Origin: Glycine soja
Taxonomy: Eukaryota; Streptophyta; Magnoliopsida; Fabales; Fabaceae
Assembly: GCF_004193775.1 (NCBI RefSeq)
Contig: NC_041003.1
Location: forward strand, 24,792,685 to 24,856,684
Direction: 5' to 3'
Length of the DNA stretch: 64,000 nucleotides
A program made the position numbers and the translations under genes. This document shows positions 1-13,225 of this stretch, in pieces (positions within the stretch are counted from its first letter, which is position 1; the number at the start of each line of letters is the position of its first letter). The notes under the pieces were generated by a model, which saw only the letters and a program-made list of their open reading frames with translations, had not been told where the DNA came from and did not search any database.

Positions 1-502
1 ATGGTTTATTACATAATTGTCAGTCGAGGTCAAAATAATTTAAAAAAACTAAAAATTATTGCAATGATTATCAACATTTAAAATTTAATTAAATTTTATT
101 GAAGGCCGGTATTAAAAATATAAAAAAAATTGTACCTAAATTTTAACTTCTTTACTGAAAAAAATTCTAACTTGTTCTCTAATCAAGCATTAATTGTGTT
201 AGGATTGGTAATAGAGATAAAGCATCCAAAAACCACTAATTGGCTCTTTGATATGAATTTTCCAACCACTGCAAACGCTCTTTGAAAACGTTAATTGATG
301 TTGAAAGGCATTTTGTTTTATACACAAACAAACATTTTTTCATTTCACTGGAAATCTAGCAAGACATTATGGAACTTGGTAAGAAATAAGGGGACTAAAC
401 ATATATGAAGCCACCCTACCTAAACAGCATATCATCAACTCCATTAGTTTGTCTTGTAGCAAACTCACACTAAAACCATAATTTATTAGTCCCAAGCTTG
501 TA
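1..502. other. AT-rich DNA, no feature recognised
   Basis: AT-rich sequence without a convincing open frame, splice pattern or repeat boundary on either strand. It may be the flank of the degenerate CACTA-like end that begins near 503, but no target duplication can be shown. Confidence 0.4.
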
Positions 503-800
503 TACTACTAAAATAATAGGTTTTAACAACGCTCTCTTAACATTGGTTATGATGCAAATCAATGTTACAAAATACGCAGTGGCATTTTTGTAAATACAAT
601 GTCATTGTTAACATCGGTTTTAGAAAAATTGATGTTAACAGGGCAATGTTAACATTGGTTATTTAAAAATCGATGTTGTCAAAGCACTCACAACATTGGT
701 TTTTAAAAAAATCGATGTTAACATGACGATTTTAAGATCGATTATTTAAAAACCGATATTGCCTAAGCACTCGCAACATCATTTTTTTTAAAAATCAATC
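503..800 (+). repeat. degenerate CACTA subterminal repeats
   Basis: The stretch opens with TACTACTAAAATAATAGG, resembling a mutated CACTA terminus, and continues with alternating copies of aacattggtt / aaccgatgtt-type units in both orientations. The intact CACTA at 23208-49880 has the same kind of units at both ends (acatcggtt and its complement). I infer an old CACTA end whose partner has been lost. No TSD or second terminus was found nearby. Confidence 0.55.
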
Positions 801-971
801 TTTCTTTTGTTATTCATTGTTCACCAAAATCAGTTTTTAAGAACTGGTGATGTTTATTTCTATATTAAAATCACTATCACCCTCCCTCTCTCTCCACTTT
901 TCTCCTCTATTCTTCTTCTCATCCTCCTGAAACACATTCCCCTTTTCTCTTCTTCTCGCCATGCACCAAAA

Positions 972-1443
972 ATGTCATTCAACAGCAAACTGGCGGAACA
1001 ACTTCTTAGATCCGAGGATGTTCTTGGAGTGTACAAGGACACAATGTATCAGTTGCACACCACGTGCATTCCTAAGTTTCCAGTGTTAGAAAAGGAAACA
1101 GGGCTTTGGCAGGGTCACATCGCACAGGATCTCAACTAGGCATCCAATGGCGTCATTGTGGTCCTCGACACCTTAGTGTAGCCAGAATTGTCGAGTTTCG
1201 ACGATGTTCGAATGCCGAAGATTCCAACTCAGTCGCATAGTGAGTGCAAGACAGGTCCACATTTCTCCCCCAAAATGTGTAACAAGAAACTCATCGACAC
1301 TCTCAAGAGCATGGGTGAATGACGAGGTTTTAGTGTTGACGTCGCCACTCTCAAGGTAGAGCTGGAGGTGGTTGTGGAGTCACCCTAGAGGCACGCTCTG
1401 AATGAGCCTTCCACGAGAGGTAGAAAGGTTGTGTACACAATCT
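972..1443 (+). pseudogene. decayed open frame, unknown product
   Basis: A frame opens at an ATG at 972 (MSFNSKLAEQLL...) and stays readable to about 1443 with four stops (TAG near 1137 and 1180, TGA near 1318, TAG near 1387). Between the stops the translation has an ordinary soluble-protein composition, which suggests former coding sequence. I do not recognise the family. Its place just inside the degenerate CACTA-like end suggests an internal gene or captured fragment of that element, but this is inference. It could also be chance open frame in AT-poor sequence. Confidence 0.25.
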
Positions 1444-1521
1444 TGTTTTGGTTTTTTTCATTATCTAACTTGAAGTGGGACCCATCTTTGGTTTCCACCA
1501 ATAAAAATTGGTTTTCCAATG

Positions 1522-2687
1522 TGATCGAGGCCATACCCGAATCAAATAAACATGAAAATGCAGTAACTAGGAAGTGATCCTAGGTCGTTTCCCAACGAGC
1601 AGTGACAAGCCAAATGTTCATAATATACTTGCAGTAACAGTAACGATGGGGGGGGGGGGGTTGGTTGTTTGGTAATTAAAGAGCAGAACAAATAAAATGG
1701 AATACGAAACTACTAATATTAAAAACGGGTTGTTTCCTCTGATTCAGAAGCCACTCTCTTATCCTGGGTTATGGAGAATTCGTCCCTAACAGTCAACCAC
1801 TTAATCCAACCCTATTTCAATTTACTAAGCGAAAATCAACTTAGGGTTTTCAATACGTGATTAGGCACCACATACACCAGTTAGCCCTTCGTCCATTAAG
1901 CATGAACGCAAGTTAGGCTCAGAGGCAATTAATCGAACACGAAGCGTGCACTGATTAATATTCACGAAATTTGGGATAACTGGTGAAGGGAAAACTGCCA
2001 GGAAACCACATTACAAACGAAACCTCAAAGAGAGTTGGGCTTCGTCCTCAAAAGGAAACAACACCAGAAAATCTAGCCTTCCATGGATTTAAACAGAAAA
2101 CGCAAATGAAACATGAAGCAGAAACGTAAATGAACAAGAACGTAAATGAACAGAAACGTAAATGAACAGAAACGTAAATGAAAGTAGATGAAGAAGCAAG
2201 AATGAACTCGTAATTAGAAACAGAAAACGGAAATTTGCATTAAGAACGAAAACTGTAACAAGGGAACAGAAAAACGTGAAAACCTAAAACCAAAGCTCTG
2301 AATAATGAAAATAGCATAGCAGAATAGAATGCCCTGCACGAATCCCAAGGCAGCTATTTAAAAAGAGTCACTCAAAGTCACTGGGCCCTATTACAATACT
2401 CTGGCCCAAAACGAAATAAACATTGAACAACATAAAATAAAATTGCGAAATTTCCTAATTAGAAATTAACTAAGGTAAGCGCTGCTTTATTTGCCCTCTT
2501 CAAGTCCACAACCAAAATCCGGATTAAGCCCAATGTTTCATTAATTCCTGAAATTAGATTAAAAACATCAAATTAGCTAAATGAGCCCAAATAATAAAAC
2601 TGCCTAATTAATTGACAATTAAGACCAATCAATAATTAAAATGGTGCAAAAAGGGTTTAGAAAATAGAAGAAAATGATGGCACATCA
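1522..2687 (-). repeat. 3' LTR of element A
   Basis: The 1166-bp LTR reads TGATGTGCCATC... to ...CTCGATCA on the minus strand and aligns along its length with the two LTRs of element B. It contains a run of G residues near 1649-1662 (C-run in the LTR sense strand) and a TTTTTAAATAG TATA-like stretch at the corresponding position (about 2355-2365). Confidence 0.93.
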
Positions 2688-4220
2688 AAACCCCCCATAC
2701 TTAGCCTTTTGCACTCCTGGGCAAAATGAAACAAAGAACAAAATCCAAGGATATCAAAGGAAGACAAACAAAAACATTCACATATTTCTCAATGAACATC
2801 AAGGAATGAAAGGAATGGGTAACATCTAACATAAGGAGATCCAAAAAGTCAAGACATTCATGAAAATCATCCAAGCAACCCAATCATGGCAAAATAGTAA
2901 ATCAGCTCAAGAATGAAAAGTGATAAAGCCTCACAAGATATACACTCTATCTCTCAAGTGTCTAGGCTACTATTTACCCTCAAAGCACCCATGAAAGCAA
3001 ACACCACATAAACTTGGCAAGATTCTAAAATTGACAATCAACCCATAAACACAAGCACATGAGGATCAAAAGGTCTTTTAAGGTTGTAATGGGGCCAAGG
3101 ACAAGGTATGGAGAAATATGGAATAAGTGGCTAAATCCCAAAGGAATAGAGGAGCAAAGGGGAATAAGTGCATATTAAGAAAAAAAATAAGAAAATAAAA
3201 AGAAGTAAAGATAAAAATTAAACATGAAGAGTAGAACCAAGAGTTTCATCATTCTTGTGCCATTTAAGATCTTATTCACTCAACTTTATTGCTTTTCTTT
3301 TTCTTTTTTCGATTTTTTTTTTTCGAATTTTTTTTTTTTTTTTTACTCTTTAGCCTTTGAGAAACAACATTTCATTCAGCATGTCCAACATTTAACCAAT
3401 ACACAATGTACATCAAGTATGGCCCAAAATACATCATGAAGCATAGCCAACAAAACAAGTTGTCCAATGAAACAAAAACCCCCCACACTTATTCCCAAAA
3501 CAATTCCAAAGCTCCAAAATTCCTTAAGGATATGGTAATATCATGGTTTTTTCACTTAAGGCTTGTAGTGAGCTTCAAAACAAGGAAAGGGAAACAAGGC
3601 TCAAAAGGGCTATCAAAGGAATTAATTCAAGGTAAGTCCATTTGGCTAGAAGCTTATAAGAACAAAATTGCCTTAATCATTTCCAAATATGTATGTGAAT
3701 TAGGACGCATCAACAAGAATCAAGCCAAGGCTATTGTGCAAGCAATCAATGGGGCAAAACACACCAAATGATTATAATGATGGATGGCTCAAATTCTCAC
3801 AAAGGTAAAATCATCACTTTCAAATTGAGCTTTCAAAACTATCATGACATGTAGAGAAGAATCAAGGATTTCAAGTCACAAAATGTCAAGAACTTTTATT
3901 TTCAAAACAATTACCCATTTCTTGAACATATCCTATAATTCAAAGAAAAACATGCAAAGTCGTACGTGCACACGAAATTGACCCAAAATATTAAACTGAA
4001 AATCCGACGAAACTAACAACATTAACAAATTAACACAACTAACAAATTAACAAAACCAACAAAACTAGCAAAACCAAAGAACACTCCCCCACCATACTTA
4101 AACAACACATTGTCCTCAATGTAGCACAATTAAAAGATTAAAAACAATTAAATCATCAAAGAGAATCGGACAAGTGTAATAAAAGCAAAGAAGGAGATAG
4201 GAAAAGAAAAACTCCCTAAG
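2688..4220 (-). other. 3' spacer and polypurine tract of element A
   Basis: The 1.5 kb between the pol stop and the 3' LTR has no long open frame and no envelope-like coding. The same spacer is present in element B (45147-46658). On the minus strand it ends in AAGTATGGGGGGTTT just before the LTR, the likely polypurine tract. A T-rich tract lies at 3290-3345 on the plus strand. Confidence 0.75.
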
Positions 4221-7200
4221 TCATGGTGGAGGAAGAGTAGGGTGGAGTAAGGAAGTCTCTTCCACCACTACGTCCACTAAAGAAGGGTTCGTGAGGAATG
4301 GCTTAAGTCGATGTCCGTTGACTTTGAAGCTCTTGTTTGTGGAGTCGCTTTTGATCTCAACTGTACCATAAGGAAAAACATTAGTAACAACAAAAGGACC
4401 AATCCACTTAGACCTCAACTTACCACTCATGAGTCCAAGCCTAGAATTATACAATAACACTTTTTGCCCAACCACGAAGTCTTTTTTAACTATCATGCTA
4501 TCATGGAACTTCTTGGTCTTTTCTTTGTAGAACTTGGCATTCTCGTAGGCTTCTAGGCGGATTTCATCTAACTCACTCAGTTGCAACTTCCTTTCCTCGT
4601 CAGCTTGATCCATAGAGAAGTTGCAAGTCTTCACTGCCCAGTATGCTTTGTGCTCAATTTCCACTGGAAGATGACATGCCTTTCCAAAGACAACCCGATA
4701 AGGAGACATTCCTATGGGTGCTTTGTAGGCAGTCCGATGTGCCCAGAGAGCATCATCAAGCCTGGTACTCCAATCTTTCCTGCTTGGCTACACAATCTTC
4801 TCTAGAATTCTCTTGATTTCCCTGTTAGAAATTTCTGTCTGACCATTGGTCTGGGGGTGGTATGGTGTGGATACCCTGTGTACCACCCCGTACTTTTTAA
4901 GCAGGGAATGCATTGTCCTGTTGCAAAAATGGGTTCCTTGATCACTAACAATTGCTTTAGGTACTCCAAACCTGCAAAACAGATTAGACCTGACAAAGTC
5001 TGCGACAACTTTAGCATCATTAGTTCTAGTGGGCTTGGCTTCCACCCATTTTGAAACATAGTCAACTGCAAGGAGAATGTAAACATAACCAAAAAAGACA
5101 GGAAAAGGACCCATGAAATCTATACCCCAGACATCAAACACCTCACAGAATAGCATAGGTTGCTGAGGCATTTGTTGTCGCCATGTAAGTGTATTTCCTG
5201 CTCTCTGACACTGCTCACAAGTGCTGCAGATCTTCCACGCATCTTTAAAGATGGTGGGCCAATAAAAACCACAATCAAACACTTTGCGAGCTGTCCTTTG
5301 AACACCCAGATGACCTCCCGGTGCGGAAGAATGACAGAACTGCAGGACTGAGTCAGTCTCATGATCTGGAATGCACCGTCTAATGACCTGATCACTGCAC
5401 AATTTCCACAAGTAGGGGTCATCCCAAATAAAATGCTTAGCATCACTTTTAATCTTATCTTTTTGGGCCTTAGATGCTAAGGGAGGAAAAACAGAGGCAA
5501 CTAAATAATTGACAATGTTAGCAAACCAGGGAGTAGAAAGAGAGTCAGAAATACTATACAATATATACAAATGATCATCCGGGAAATCATCCCGAATAGG
5601 TGAATCTGCATCAGAGACACGTTCGATCCGACTCAAATGATCAGCAACTAGATTTTGTGCTCCGCTCCTATCACGGATCTCCAAGTCAAACTCTTGGAGC
5701 CAGAGCATCCATCGGATCAACCTAGGCTTAGAATCAGCCTTCTTCAACAAGTACTTTAGAGCTGCATGGTCAGTATAAACAATAATGCGAGTACCAAGCA
5801 AATAAGATTGAAATTTTTCAAGAGCAAAAACTATGGCTAGAAGCTCTTTCTCAGTAGTAGTATAATTTGCTTGGGCAGCATCTAAAGTCCTAGAAGCATA
5901 ATATATCACCCTGGGAAATTTATCAATTTTCTGAGCAAGGACAGCCCCCAATGCATAATTTGATGCATCACACATAAGCTCAAAAGGGGCTATCCAATCG
6001 GGTGCCTGGATGATGGGGGTGGTAGTCAACGCTCTTTTGAGGCAATCAAAAGCCTCTTTGCATCTGTCATTAAAGTCAAACTCCACCTCCTTTTGCAACA
6101 AGTTGGACAGTGGAAGGGCTACTTTGCTAAAATCTCTTATAAAGTGTCTGTAGAATCCTGCATGACCAAGAAAAGATCGCACCTCTCGCACACAAGAGGG
6201 GTAAGGCAATTGTGAAATAACAAAAATTTTTGCAGGATCTACTTCAATACCCTTATTGGAAATAATGTGGCCTAAAACTATACCTTGCTCAACCATAAAA
6301 TGACATTTTTCAAAATTTAGAACAAGGTTAGTTTCAATGCATCTATTCAAAACTTTTTCCAAACTATTCAAACAACCATCAAAAGAGGATCCATATACAG
6401 TGAAATCATCCATAAACACCTCTATGCAATTTTCTAAAAAATCACTGAAAATACTAATCATGCACCGTTGGAAGGTACCAGGGGCATTGCACAGGCCGAA
6501 AGGCATCCTCCTATAGGCAAAAGTGCTGAAGGGGCAGGTGAATGTGGTCTTTTCCTGATCCTCAGGAGCAATAGTAATTTGCATATAACCAGAAAAACCA
6601 TCAAGGAAACAGTAGTGGGATTTACCTGCCAGGCGTTCAAGCATCTGGTCAATGAATGGCAGGGGAAAATGGTCCTTTTTGGTAACCTGGTTCAGCCTCC
6701 TATAGTCAATGCAGACTCTCCAACTGTTCTGCACCCGAGTAGGAATCAGCTGCTCCTTCTCATTTCTGATCACTGTGAGGCCAGTCTTTTTCGGGACTAC
6801 CTGGACGGGACTCACCCATTGGTTGTCAGAGATAGGATAAATGATTCCAGCTTGCAAAAGCTTGGTTATCTCCTTCTTCACTACATCAAGAATCACCGAG
6901 TTGAGTCTTCTCTGTGGCTGTCTTACTGGTTTAGCTCCATCCTCTAAATTTATTCGATGCATACATGTGGATGGGCTAATACTAGGAATGTCCGCCAGGG
7001 TCCAGCCTATAGCCTTCTTATGCTTCTTGAGAACTGACAACAACTTCTCCTCTTGCTCATCAGCAAGGGAGGCAGATATAATCACTGGAAAACTCTTGCT
7101 ATCATCCAAGTAAGCATATTTTAAATTTGATGGCAGAGGCTTCAATTCTGGTGTGGTCGGCTGGACAGTGGTAGAAGGAGATGGTTTCTCAGCCTTTACC

Positions 7201-9896
7201 TCATAAAGAAAGTCAGAGGTATGTGTACTTCCTAAAGCATGGTTAGTCCTATCTGACTCTATAAAATCAATCTCAAGAGGTAAAACACCACCACCAGGCA
7301 TGCAATCAATATCACTCTCAGATTCACTCTCAGCATCAAATTTAGACATATGATCAAGTACAATTTCAGACTCAATGCATGAAGAGTGAGAGGCATGCAG
7401 ATTAGAATAAAGATCAGTCATGTATTCATCAACAACATGGTCAATTATTTCAGCACGAAATATAGAAAGATCTTCAGATGGGTATTTCATAGCATCCAGA
7501 ATATTAAAATGAACAGTTATATCACCAAACTTCATGGACAGTGTGCCTGTATAAACATCTATCTTAGTTCTAGCAGTTTTCATAAAGGGTCTGCCTAGAA
7601 TGATGAGAACTGATCCTTGAGAAAATCCATCTTCCATATTCAAGATATAAAAATCAACAGGGAAAATCAGTTCACCAACTCTAACTAAGACATCTTCTAT
7701 GAAACCAACAGGGTAGGCAACACTTCTATTAGCTAAATGAATTACCACATCAGTTGACTGCAAGGGACCTAGAGATAGAGAATTAAAAATAGACAGAGGC
7801 ATAACACTAACAGAAGCTCCTAAATCTAGCATGGCATTGTCAAACTTACTATTCCCTATAATACAAGGTATGCTGAATGTACCTGGATCTTTGCATTTTT
7901 CAGGAATTTGAGGAACAGATTTACCAATCAATGCGGAGACATTTCTGCCCATGCTAATCCGTTCACTTCCTTTAAGCTTCCGCTTATTTGTGCACAGCTC
8001 CTTCAAGAATTTGGCATATCTTGGAATTTGCTTTATTGCATCCAACAGAGGTATGTTTACCTCTACTTTTCTAAACGTTTCCAAGATCTCTTTCTCTGCC
8101 TCTTCCATTTTTTTGTTGGAAACTGTTCTTGGAGGGAATGGAAGAGGGGAAATGTGCTGCTTCTGCAAATCAGAATTACCTGTGGAAGAAGATTCACCTG
8201 CACATAAATTGTTAGGTAGATTTTTGTCATCACCTTTTTCTGGAATAGAGTGAAGTTTGGCAGGTTCATTTGTAGATGAGGAAGGTGCTACGGGTTGAGG
8301 TCCTTGACACTGCTTTCCCGACCTCAATGAAATGGCACTGACATTTTTGGGATTTTGGACAGCTTGAGAAGGCAGCTTGTCAGAATTCTGGGACTGTTGT
8401 TGATTCAATTGGGTAGCTAATTGTCCCATCTGATTGGTTAAGCTCTGAATGGAGGCTCTGATCTCTTGTTGAAACTGCATGTTCTGCATAGTCATTTGCC
8501 TCACAAGTTCTTCGAGGGAAGGTTGTGGAGGGGCCTCAACTGTTGGCTGTTTCTGGAGTTGTTGCTATTGTTGGATTGGTGGAGGAATGTATGGTCTGCT
8601 TGGGCCAGCAGCATTTTGGAAGGAAGGAGCAGGCTGCTGTTGTTGTTGCCGAGGGCTGGACCATCTGAGGTTAGGGTGATTCCTCCATCCAGGGTTGTAT
8701 CTGTTGCTGGAAAGGTCATAATTGCTCTGCTGTGGTTGATTTTGCTGCTGAGGTTGAGGAGGTCTATTGTAAATATTTGCAGCATAAGCTTAAGGCTGCT
8801 CAATTGCTCCAGGTTGCTGCATGGAAGGGCAAAGGTCTGTATGGTGGTCAGCAGAGGAGCACAAACCACAAACCCTTGCGACAGGTACAGATTTCTGATT
8901 CAAGGCCATCTGGGTTACCAAGTTAACCAATGCATCCAGTTTGCCTTCAAGCTTCTTAGTTTCAGATGATGCAGATGGGTTTGTAGCTACCTCATGCACT
9001 CTTCTAATGACTATGGCATCATTTCTGGCGCTAAACTGCTGAGAGTTGGAAGCCATCTTCTCAATTAAATTTCTAGCTTCAGCAGGAGTCATGTCTCCAA
9101 GGGCTCCACCACTGGCAGCATCTATCATACTTCTCTCCATATTACTGAGTCCTTCATAAAAATATTGGAGAAGAAGTTGTTTTGAAATCTGATGGTGGGG
9201 GCAACTGGCACATAGTTTCTTAAATCTCTCCCAGTACTCATACAGACTCTCTCCACTGAGTTGTCTAATACCTGAGATATCCTTCTTGATGGCTGTAGTC
9301 CTGGAAGCAGGGAAAATTTTTTCTAAGAATACTCTCTTAAGGTCATCCCAACTCGTGATGGACCTTGGAGCAAGGTAATACAGCCAGTCCTTTGCCACTC
9401 CCTCTAATGAATGAGGAAAAGCCTTCAGAAATATGTGATCTTCTTGGACATCTGGGGGTTTCATGGTGGAGCAGACAATGTGAAATTCTTTCAAATGTTT
9501 GTGTGGGTCTTCACCTGCAAGGCCATGAAACTTTGGAAGCAAATGAATCAGTCCAGTTTTAAGAACATATGGGACATCCTCATCAGGGTATTGGATGCAC
9601 AAGCTTTCGTAGGTGAAATCAGGTGCAGCCATTTCCCTTAGAGTCCTCTCACGGGGTGGAGGTTGTGCCATGTTCTCAGAATGTGCAAAATCAGAATGCT
9701 CAGAATCAGAATGCTCAAAATTATAATGCTCAAGATCAGGATGTTCAAAATCACCAATAACAGAATGCACAAATTCACCAGTAATGGAATGCTCAGAATG
9801 ATCAAAAGGTATAAAATGATGCCTAACTAATCTATGAAATGTCCTATCTATCTCAGGATCAAAGGGTTGTAAGTCAGATGGATTGCCTCTAGTCAT
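4221..9896 (-). pseudogene. gag-pol polyprotein of element A (three stop codons)
   Basis: One frame runs for 1892 codons from the ATG at 9896 and is interrupted only by TAA (8790-8792), TAG (8565-8567) and TAG (4788-4790). Domains in order: retrotransposon gag (about residues 100-260) with a CX2CX4HX4C zinc knuckle (CGLCSSADHHTDLC) near residue 350, Q-rich linker, retropepsin with the active-site segment [11 protein letters not shown] near residue 690, reverse transcriptase with FMDD near residue 1160, RNase H ([14 protein letters not shown]) near 1315, then integrase with an HHCC zinc motif and the D-D-E core (GIDFMG, SDQGTHF, QTEIS). The C-terminus has no chromodomain. At all three stops, element B keeps a sense codon (AAA, CAG, CAG). 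A and B otherwise match closely, so decay is recent relative to the fold. It would act in the cytoplasmic particle and nucleus of the host cell, but is not translatable as it stands. Confidence 0.93.
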
Positions 9897-10743
9897 ACAC
9901 TACATTCAGCATGCACACAACTAGTTGCCTTGTCATGTAAATAAAGGTGTAGGTTTGAACTACAGCTACCCTCAAATGATATCCAAATGACTTGAAATTT
10001 TGTGAGCAACCTTATAAAATGATGAGAAGATAGCACAAAAAATTTCAGGCAAAAATTCAAAGTCTAACTCTGAAAGCTAAAATTGGTAGGTTAAGAAAAA
10101 TAAGTGAATAAAACTTGAAAAATTAAAAACTTTTGACAGAATCGCTTTTTTTTTTTTTACGATGGAGACCTCAGCCAGCCTATGGCAGGCTTCCACGGCG
10201 TAGGAAATTTTTTTCTACCCCAAATGCATATATAATAATTGCGATTCTGATAACCGGAGCAAAAGTTATGGCTGTTTGAAGTTTTGACAAACACAAAATT
10301 TGCTAGTTTTTTGGAACTTTCAAATCTGACCAAACTAAAGGCTCTAGCTATTTTTCCCACAAAATATGGATTAAAAGAAGTTACCACAAAAAAATTCAGC
10401 CAAAAATAACAACCCTAGCTACTAAAACAAAAAATCCCAAATAATTCAGCATGGGTGGTCGCTAAAATCCGTCTCTAATTGATTTCTACTACTACTCTGT
10501 TTTTCCGCAAGCTGATTTCTACTACTACTCTGTTTTCAAGCACAATCTTCACAGCAAAACACCCAAGACTGAAACAAGGGAAACGCTTAATGGGAAAACT
10601 GAAACAGAACACACATTAAACAAAATACCAGGACACTAAACAACACTAACACACATACTAACACAATACTAACAATTAAACATAAAACACGAAAGGATTA
10701 AACACACAACACTAGCTAGCTATTATGAACCTTTGGACACTGC
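9897..10743 (-). other. 5' leader of element A
   Basis: Untranslated leader between the primer-binding site and the gag ATG, co-linear with 39498-40332 in element B. A short frame at 10157-10387 has a counterpart in B but neither has an ATG start, so I do not call it a gene. Confidence 0.7.
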
Positions 10744-10761
10744 TCCCCGGCAACGGCACCA
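10744..10761 (-). promoter_or_regulatory. primer-binding site of element A (tRNA-Asp type)
   Basis: Minus-strand sequence TGGTGCCGTTGCCGGGGA lies four bases inside the 5' LTR end and differs by one base from the complement of the plant tRNA-Asp 3' end (TGGCGCCGTTGCCGGGGA). Confidence 0.9.
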
Positions 10762-10765
10762 AATT

Positions 10766-11030
10766 TGATCGAGGCTGTACCCGAATCAAATAAACATGAA
10801 AATGCAGTAACTAGGAAGTGATCCTAGGTCGTTTCCCAACGAGCAGTGACAAGCCAAATGTTCATAATATACTTGCAGTAACAGTAACGATGGGGGGGGG
10901 GGGGGTTGGTTGTTTGGTAATTAAAGAGCAGAACAAATAAAATGGAATACGAAACTACTAATATTAAAAACGGGTTGTTTCGTCTGATTTAGAAGCCACT
11001 CTCTTATCCTGGGTTATGGAGAATTCGTCT
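10766..11030 (-). repeat. truncated 5' LTR of element A
   Basis: About 265 bp matching the low-coordinate part of the 3' LTR (1522-1790), including its G-run. Homology stops at about 11030 inside the LTR, so roughly 900 bp including the usual promoter part are missing. The sequence beyond it is unrelated. Confidence 0.9.
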
Positions 11031-11690
11031 CTATTGTCGTTAGCAAAACAAAAGATAAAAAAGATGAGTGAAAACATAATTATAAGAAGATAGATGGACA
11101 ATATGTACCAGGAATTGAGAGTTACTTCTTATCGGGTAATCTTAGATGGATGCTTGAAATGAAGGTGTGAGCATGGAGAGAAAGAAATTGGGATTTGGTA
11201 TTTATATCTGTTAGCAAATCCAGGGAAGAGTTCTTGTGATGCAAAGGATTGGTAAAACTCTAAAAATTTCTCCTTTGATTTATATCCTGACGGGATTTCT
11301 TATCCCAGAAATCATAATCACGCAAGGAGCCAAAGTCACCTCTGACCATTTTTGAATCTTGGGAACTGATTTTGGTAAAATATGAATCATATCTCTGCCA
11401 ACAACACACAAGGAAAAGAAAGTGAGAGTCTAGGAAATTAATAATTAAGCACTAATATTAAAGAAACTATCACTCATCCTAAGCTTGTAAGTTGTAATAT
11501 TTGACGAATCTTTACTGCCTAAATGTCCTACTAAGTTTATTATATTCAGATTGAGTTGTGCTTGATTTTATTATGAGGTCAAAGAAGTTAAAAAAAATAT
11601 ATTCTAGACTCAATGATTTTATTATGGTGGTCCATAATTCTTTTTTGTTATCAACATACAAGTGAGTATGACCTCAATTCTAAAAAAAAT
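11031..11690. other. unassigned flank
   Basis: No coding frame, LTR end or recognised repeat. It begins exactly where the truncated LTR of element A stops, so it is either the original flank after a deletion or sequence joined by rearrangement. Confidence 0.4.
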
Positions 11691-13085
11691 TATGGAACTT
11701 AATAAACCAAGAGAGGGGTGAATTGGTTTTCAAATTAAAACACTCTTTTAAAACCAGAGTTACAATTTTTTTTGTATGAATCGTATCACAAAACTTTTCA
11801 TGAACCGAACTCAATCAATACTTAATCAATCCACCCTTGTACAAGATCCTTCATTAACTTTATTTCTTTCACAAATATATTCCTTGAACCATTTTGAAAA
11901 CTGATTAATACTTGAATGAAAGATAAAGATCAGATCAAGAGAAGAGATACACAACCTTTTTATAGTGGTTCACTCTCTATCACTAGAAAAGCTAATCCAA
12001 TTATCTAATCCAAAACTACAATTAGATTTTCACTATGCATTAAGAATCCTTACCAGAAATCATAGCCAACCTACCATTCCCATCCTGGAAAAAGAGACTT
12101 AGCCACCCAACACCAGGGTTCTTTGTGAATAAGAGCCTAAGAGAACTTTACTCTTAGGCCAAACTAGAAACACCTATTCTATTCATGCACAAAAAAAAGA
12201 TGTGTAAAACCATACACGAAAACCAAGAGTAAAGATAGATACAACCTGATCAATCTTTTCCGCAAAACCTTGCTTGACTGAAAAGGTGTTCTTCTTGAAC
12301 TCAAGGAAGTAAGACAACTCACTTATCACAAAAGATCTTCACAATCAAAAGATTTGAAGTTGTGAGTTACTTCTTATAAGCACTTTTCATCTCTTCTTTC
12401 TTTTATACTAATAACAGCATGCGATCTTTGCTCATTCAGAGCCATATTATGTTATTTTCGAGACCTTCCAATTCTTTTTTAAGTGAACAAAAGCTAGTTA
12501 TTTATAGAAAACACTGTTATAACCGCCTGCAATCGATTAAATCTACAAGGTAATCGATTAATTCAATGAAGTAATTGATTAAATTATCTTTTTAATCGAT
12601 TTAAGTATTCTTCCCAAAATCTGGAAACAACTCAAGAACAATGTAATTGATTAAATACTGAAAGTAATCGATTAAAGTGTTTTTGTCCACATCTGAATTA
12701 CTTAAAGAAAGAGAAATAATTGATTATATCACATGGTAATCGATTAAAGCAGAGACACCTGAATAAATTAGTCATTGCCTTGAAAACAATTGTGTAATCG
12801 ATTACGATAAGGTTGTAATCGATTAAATAGATACGAGACATAACTCTGCAAGCTTCAGACAACTTGTGTAATCAATTACGATAGAATTGTAATCGATTAA
12901 AATAGAGAGTTTTTCCTCCTGAAGAAACTTTTCTAACTTAGAAACTCTTCTTTTCACTTACTCATGATGATGCATGATGCATAAAAGATATGATATGTAC
13001 TAAAGATGCAACATCCAATATAACAACCATTACAAATGCCACTCAAGGGAGTTAGGAATGTAAAAGACAAAACATCTTCAAGCTT
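11691..13085 (-). repeat. LTR-like remnant rich in AATCGATTA
   Basis: The stretch starts with an aaccaagagaggggtgaattgg segment of a kind common in legume copia LTRs, and between 12525 and 12905 carries about ten copies of (t/g)aatcgatta, the core also found in the copia LTRs at 15502-17077 and 19890-21565. Strand is inferred from that comparison. I could not place TG/CA ends or a TSD, so it may be a truncated solo LTR. Confidence 0.5.
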
Positions 13086-13225
13086 TTCTCCAAGCTTCAA
13101 GCTTTAGCTTTCTTGTTGTTCATGTTGCTCCCCTTATCTCTAAAAAATTCATTGTTACATACATCCATCATCCTTAGAGTATGTGACCGGTTAACGTATT
13201 CTATTATTCATGGATTAGATGCCCA

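Larger units (their letters stand above)
1522..11030 (-). mobile_element. element A: Athila-lineage Ty3/gypsy retrotransposon, 5' LTR truncated
   Basis: On the minus strand the order is partial 5' LTR (10766-11030), primer-binding site, leader, gag-pol (9896-4221), a 1.5-kb spacer, polypurine tract and a full 3' LTR (1522-2687). The primer-binding site matches the 3' end of tRNA-Asp and the integrase lacks a chromodomain, both consistent with the Athila/Tat side of the gypsy tree. No envelope-like ORF follows pol. Known families allow a comparison with the envelope-less soybean family called Diaspora; that assignment is inference. The bases before the 3' LTR are caatg, but the 5' end is lost, so no TSD can be shown. 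Element B (38325-47812) is a second copy in the opposite orientation. Confidence 0.93.

Noticed and set aside
1645..1665. G-run in the element A LTR as a possible regulatory G-quadruplex
   Set aside because: A homopolymer run that varies in length between all four LTRs (1649, 10893, 39345, 47675 regions); more likely slippage than function.
2701..2883. Minus-strand short frame next to the 3' LTR of element A
   Set aside because: It lies in the 3' spacer, and the equivalent region of element B is broken by stops. No support for a protein.
4581..5351. Plus-strand frames across the element A integrase
   Set aside because: Antisense shadows of the integrase; equivalents appear opposite element B's integrase.
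8466..8969. Plus-strand frame opposite the gag linker of element A
   Set aside because: Antisense shadow of the glutamine-rich gag linker; the same shadow occurs in element B.
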